A program made the translations under genes and the position numbers. A stretch of DNA of 7,058 bases from JALZAH01 sp051000755 (GTDB lineage: Bacteria > Actinomycetota > Acidimicrobiia > Acidimicrobiales > Palsa-688), in NCBI GenBank assembly GCA_051000755.1, contig JBPCNZ010000035.1, positions 1 through 7,058 of the forward strand, in the 5' to 3' direction. This document shows, one piece after another, positions 5,822-7,058 of the stretch (position 1 is the stretch's first letter; the number at the start of each line of letters is the position of its first letter). Under the pieces are notes generated by a model. That model ran no database searches. It was not told the origin of the DNA and saw nothing but the letters and a program-made list of their open reading frames with translations.

Positions 5822-6931
5822 TTAATTGCCGGGGGCCGTCGGGGCCGGGACAGCCGGGCCTGGGACGGCCGGGCTTGGGACGACGAAAGGCGGTGTCGTC
5901 ATGGGCATCGGGAGGGGCGCCCCGGGGGGCGGAACGGTGGCGGGAGGCTCGGCGCAGGCGATGATCGGGGGCGGCTCCAACAGCTTGTTCTTCGGCGTCG
6001 ATGGCGCACCGTTGGGCGCCGCCGACGCTGTGGCAGTCGTCGGAGGACCGGCGGCTCCGACGCCGGCGGTGCTCGCCGTCGTGGAAGAGGGAGCCGGGGA
6101 GGAGGCCCCCGGAGGCGTCGTCGTCAGGGCGGGGCACGGCAAGCGGCAGGTGCCGGTGAACTGCACTCCTCCGCTCTCCATGGTGGCGCTCTCGGTGCTC
6201 AGCACCCGTCCCGAGGCGTTCAGTGCGGTGAGGGTACCCACCGGGGCGGTGCCCGAGGTCGGGGGCCCGGAGACCCCGGCCGCCAAGGCGACCCACCCCT
6301 GTGCCGGGGCCATCTCGTCGGTCGCGCCGCCGGTGAACTCCACCCGGACCTTGGCCACCCCCGCGCCCGTTGCGGCCACCACCGTCGCGGTCGGGTCGCC
6401 TTCAGGGATCCCTTCCACCGCAGTGGTCACGGCGCTGATCGGGTTTGTACGGTCGGCGGTGCCGAACCCCTGGGCGTCACCGACCATCTTCGCCGTCGAC
6501 AGCTCGGCCCGGAACGGAGGCGGTCCTAGCTGGCATCCCGCAGCCCGGACCACGGCCGGTCGGGCGGAGTTGGTGAGAAAGCCGCGGATGGTCACCGCTC
6601 CGGCTGTCCGGGTGAACAGCCGGGTGTAGCCAGAGGACCCGAACGGCCCAATGCTGGCAGCGCCTCCGGTTACCGGGCCCCTCACCACCCCCGAAGTTGT
6701 TGCCGGGCTGCCTGTCACCGCCACCGTCGTGCTCGCCCCTGTTGATCGCCCGCTGATCAGGTAGCCGGCGGCTGCACCAACGATCAGGGTGGCAGCCATC
6801 CCCATGGCGGCCGCCCGGCGGTGGTGCCGACCGGAACGGGCCACGATGGCCCGCAACTCGTCGGGTCCCGGCGGCGGCTCGCCGCCCGAGCCGCTGAGGT
6901 CCCCGAACGGCCGGTCATCATTGTTGCCCAT
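5822..6931 (-). CDS. Single-pass membrane protein with Pro/Thr-rich tail, possible regulator of the adjacent sigma factor
   Basis: The 369-residue product matches no family I can name. A hydrophilic N-terminus of about 40 residues (PDELRAIVARSGRHHRR) precedes one membrane helix at about 41-60. The outer part runs 61-267 with Cys133, Cys262 and Cys266. A tail rich in Pro, Ala, Thr and Ser (268-369) includes Cys326 and ends in VPSPAVPGPAVPAPTAPGN. Basic residues before the helix place the N-terminus inside the cell. The position directly before an ECF sigma gene suggests an anti-sigma or sensor role. However, the cytoplasmic part is short and lacks the HxxxCxxC zinc motif of common anti-sigma factors. 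It is also upstream of the sigma gene, whereas anti-sigma genes usually follow. The opposite strand holds a long mirror-image frame (5826-6629). This strand is preferred because its frame is longer, begins with a membrane topology and leads into the sigma gene. Confidence 0.75.
   Translation of the reverse strand: MGNNDDRPFGDLSGSGGEPPPGPDELRAIVARSGRHHRRAAAMGMAATLIVGAAAGYLISGRSTGASTTVAVTGSPATTSGVVRGPVTGGAASIGPFGSSGYTRLFTRTAGAVTIRGFLTNSARPAVVRAAGCQLGPPPFRAELSTAKMVGDAQGFGTADRTNPISAVTTAVEGIPEGDPTATVVAATGAGVAKVRVEFTGGATDEMAPAQGWVALAAGVSGPPTSGTAPVGTLTALNASGRVLSTESATMESGGVQFTGTCRLPCPALTTTPPGASSPAPSSTTASTAGVGAAGPPTTATASAAPNGAPSTPKNKLLEPPPIIACAEPPATVPPPGAPLPMPMTTPPFVVPSPAVPGPAVPAPTAPGN
5847..5884 (-). 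repeat. 15-bp tandem repeat in the 3' end of the membrane-protein gene
   Basis: On the plus strand, GGGACAGCCGGGCCT (5847-5861) is followed by GGGACGGCCGGGCTT (5862-5876) and a partial third copy, GGGACGAC (5877-5884). It encodes the repeated Pro-Ala-Val-Pro-Gly pattern near the C-terminus of the membrane protein and is in frame. Confidence 0.75.
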
Positions 6932-7017
6932 ACCACTTCAAAGCCCGACACGTCATCGAACGCGTAGTCCCGCCCGCCGGCGCTGATGATGTTGGCGGGG
7001 CCGCCGCCGGCGAGGAG

Positions 7018-7045
7018 TTGTTACAGACTGCGAAAAATTCCGCAA
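7018..7045 (-). promoter_or_regulatory. Weak candidate promoter of the membrane protein/sigma operon
   Basis: Read on the minus strand, TTGCGG (7045-7040) and TAACAA (7023-7018) are 16 nt apart, inside the only A/T-rich patch of the 127-nt gap before the membrane-protein gene. The -10 box lacks the final T of TANNNT. An imperfect palindrome (7029-7044) lies between and over the boxes. I could not find a convincing ECF-type promoter (GGAAC with CGTC) for self-activation. Confidence 0.25.
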
Positions 7046-7058
7046 ACGTGTCCTTGAG

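Noticed and set aside
5826..6629. Plus-strand frame of about 267 codons opposite the membrane-protein gene
   Set aside because: It shares the same wobble positions, so base composition cannot decide, but it is shorter, has no topology or family signal and does not fit the neighbouring sigma operon.
6947..6971. GGGACT and CGTGTC on the minus strand as a self-activated ECF promoter
   Set aside because: The spacer is only about 13 nt and both boxes deviate from the usual GGAAC/CGTC pattern.

Overview
The window is GC-rich, bacterial and densely coded, with GC-rich wobble positions. Two starts look leaderless (a TANNNT -10 box 7-8 nt before the start codon). Several protein families here are typical of high-GC Gram-positives: a WxL-like/DUF916-like secreted pair, FxsA, and an ECF sigma factor next to a single-pass membrane protein. 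I infer an Actinomycetota genome, possibly Acidimicrobiia-like; the exact lineage cannot be read from the sequence.

Layout. (1) Bases 1-226 are non-coding as far as I can see, with a likely promoter just before gene 1. (2) 233-1922 (+): two exported proteins in tandem. The first is a small beta-rich WxL-like protein whose signal peptide and mature domain lie in different frames. The second is a DUF916-like protein with a signal peptide and a C-terminal transmembrane anchor. (3) 2023-4668 (+): a probable three-gene operon of fxsA, a choline/carnitine-type O-acyltransferase and an acylphosphatase. It is tightly packed, and the last two genes overlap by 8 nt. A GC-rich hairpin follows. (4) 4753-5163 (+): a small protein resembling the DUF6941 family, probably leaderless. 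(5) 5248-6931 (-): a membrane protein with a Pro/Thr-rich extracytoplasmic tail, followed by an ECF sigma factor. These two face the forward genes and are probably co-transcribed.

How the parts may work together. The first pair looks like a minimal surface-layer module in which the DUF916-like protein tethers or presents the WxL-like one. The acyltransferase and acylphosphatase both act on acyl compounds, but a shared pathway is only suggested by their overlap. The membrane protein and sigma factor look like a signal-transduction pair, although the membrane protein lacks the usual zinc anti-sigma motif.

Most unusual points: the frameshift in the WxL-like gene; the acyltransferase, which keeps its catalytic His but has Gln where animal carnitine acyltransferases have the carnitine-binding Arg; an 18-bp tandem repeat at the acyltransferase/acylphosphatase junction; and the sigma factor's unconventional partner. 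I saw no RNA genes, CRISPR arrays, insertion sequences or phage genes.
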